A stretch of 64,000 bases of DNA from Pseudomonas syringae (GTDB lineage: Bacteria; Pseudomonadota; Gammaproteobacteria; Pseudomonadales; Pseudomonadaceae). The stretch is taken from contig NZ_JPQU01000036.1 of NCBI RefSeq assembly GCF_000737245.1, forward strand, positions 1 to 64,000, given 5' to 3'. Each line of letters opens with the position of its first letter. Position 1 is the stretch's first letter. The position numbers and the translations under genes are program-made. A model generated the notes under the pieces. That model had not been told where the DNA came from, did not search any database, and saw nothing but the letters and a program-made list of their open reading frames with translations. Positions 63,148 through 64,000 of the stretch are shown piece after piece.

Positions 63148-64000
63148 GGCTGCACCGCCGAAACTCCGGTATCACTGACAGGCCCTGGCAGCGGCCGGGT
63201 CGCCATGACTGACTGGATATATTGCTTGGGTTCATGCAACGCCGCCGCCGTGTCGCGGGTGTAGCGCAGCAGCGGTTCGGCCTGAAAGGTCAGCGTGATG
63301 CACAGGCCCAGCAGAATCACGATGGGCAGACACTCATAGCGCCGCAGCAGCGGAGAAGGGCGCTCCTGTGGCGTCCAGAAGCGTTTGATCCCCACCCTGG
63401 AAAATGTCAGCAGTGAGGCCATACCCGAGAAAATCAGCAGGCCGACCAGCATCCAGCCTTGGCTGGAGATGGGTTCGTCCTGCGCAACATCGAGTCCCAA
63501 CGGATTGAGCAGCGCACTGAGCAAGCTCAGTTTGCCGATGAAGCCGGAGAGCGGCGGCATGCCGATGATCAGCAGGGCGCAAATGATGAAGCTCAAGCCC
63601 AGGAAGGCCATGGTCATGGGGATGACCTGGCCAACCACGGCTTTCTGCTCATCGTCCAGATTGGTGCCCGGTGGCGGGTTCAAGGATTCCATCGTGCGCG
63701 GCAGCTGGTCTGGGTCATCATCCATTGCCATGTCATTGACAGAGCGTGAGCGTTCGATCAATTCAGCCAGCAGGAACATGGCACTCAACGCCAGGGTGGA
63801 GCTGACCAGATAGAACAGCGCGCCAGCGGTCAGGCTGGGTTGGGCAAAACCGATTGCTGACAGCAGGATGCCCGCCGACACCAGAATGCTCAGGCTGGCC
63901 ATGCGTTCCAGACGTTGCGCCGCCAGGATCGCCACTGCTGCGGTGGCGATGGTCGCCATGCCGCCGTAAATCAGCCAGTCAGCGCCGAAGAACGCGGATG
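63144..64000 (-). CDS. Mrp-type antiporter subunit D (partial, runs off window)
   Basis: This is the C-terminal part (at least 285 residues) of a proton-translocating NuoN-like subunit. The frame is open to the window end (ASAFFGADWLIYGGMATIATAA), so the full gene starts outside. The typical length is about 500 or more residues. It has many hydrophobic helices and a conserved GMPPLSGFIGKLSLLSALL segment. The operon order D-E-F-G on the minus strand fits the Pseudomonas Mrp/Pha/Sha system. Confidence 0.85.
   Translation of the reverse strand, partial: SAFFGADWLIYGGMATIATAAVAILAAQRLERMASLSILVSAGILLSAIGFAQPSLTAGALFYLVSSTLALSAMFLLAELIERSRSVNDMAMDDDPDQLPRTMESLNPPPGTNLDDEQKAVVGQVIPMTMAFLGLSFIICALLIIGMPPLSGFIGKLSLLSALLNPLGLDVAQDEPISSQGWMLVGLLIFSGMASLLTFSRVGIKRFWTPQERPSPLLRRYECLPIVILLGLCITLTFQAEPLLRYTRDTAAALHEPKQYIQSVMATRPLPGPVSDTGVSAVQP

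Noticed and set aside
1..64000. CRISPR arrays, rRNA genes or IS elements
   Set aside because: No regularly spaced direct repeats, rRNA sequence, or transposase frames were seen; the repeats present are REP-type palindromes.

Overview
The window is a stretch of Pseudomonas chromosome, most likely from the fluorescens/syringae side of the genus. The evidence is the many REP-type palindromes (GTAGGAGCGNGCTTGCxCGCGA and relatives), high-GC codon use, small Pseudomonas families (DUF1652, DUF3509, DUF2789), a DksA2-type regulator, a bacterial phosphatidylcholine synthase and an Mrp/Pha-type antiporter operon. Most of the DNA is ordinary core or soft-core genome in short, independently transcribed units.

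Layout. 1-11.2 kb: a ZapE-type ATPase, several transporters (RarD-like, MFS, PACE, EamA), a PhzF-like enzyme, two LysR regulators each divergent from a transporter, phosphatidylcholine synthase, a Rid protein without the catalytic Arg, and a membrane-anchored hydrolase. 11.2-18.3 kb: small and stress-type genes, including a 24-residue membrane miniprotein behind a PhnA-like membrane protein, GNAT, DUF1652, DUF4174, DUF3509, ankyrin, a ZIP transporter and a PLDc_N-type membrane protein. 18.7-25.6 kb: an LTA-synthase-like phosphoglycerol transferase, RraB, and the three-gene ATP-grasp / alpha-E / transglutaminase operon. 25.7-34.8 kb: a periplasmic rhodanese-like protein (no active-site Cys) plus cytochrome c operon, a thiolase and trifunctional-type beta-oxidation pair, a GATase, CorA, a degenerate crotonase and a methyltransferase.

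35.3-41.5 kb is the accessory region. A tRNA-Ser(GGA) gene is followed about 6.0 kb downstream by a second copy of its 3' end plus the following terminator (88 bp, two mismatches), which marks an island with left and right attachment repeats. Inside are REP palindromes, a 5'-truncated phage baseplate/Vgr-like gene, an AT-rich DUF2971 gene, a compact three-gene operon with overlapping reading frames (unknown protein, PLD/HDR-type phosphodiesterase, unknown protein), and about 1.1 kb without genes. No integrase is visible. The three-gene operon is the best candidate in the window for an undescribed system, plausibly anti-phage defence.

41.7-64 kb: two paralogous SDRs sharing one operator palindrome with a LysR gene, cytochrome b561, a Rossmann protein, a DUF72/EEP-nuclease/ClsB/YbhN operon matching E. 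coli ybhP-clsB-ybhN, a BdlA-like PAS-PAS chemoreceptor, a Gfo/Idh/MocA oxidoreductase, DksA2, a hybrid histidine kinase, a second chemoreceptor with an unusual C-terminal domain, an orphan DUF2235/Tle1-type lipase (type VI effector family), small hypotheticals, and the distal part of an Mrp operon (D, E, F, G) running off the window end.

Functions are assigned by recognising motifs and family patterns by eye; no database search was run. Start sites were chosen from Shine-Dalgarno spacing where possible.
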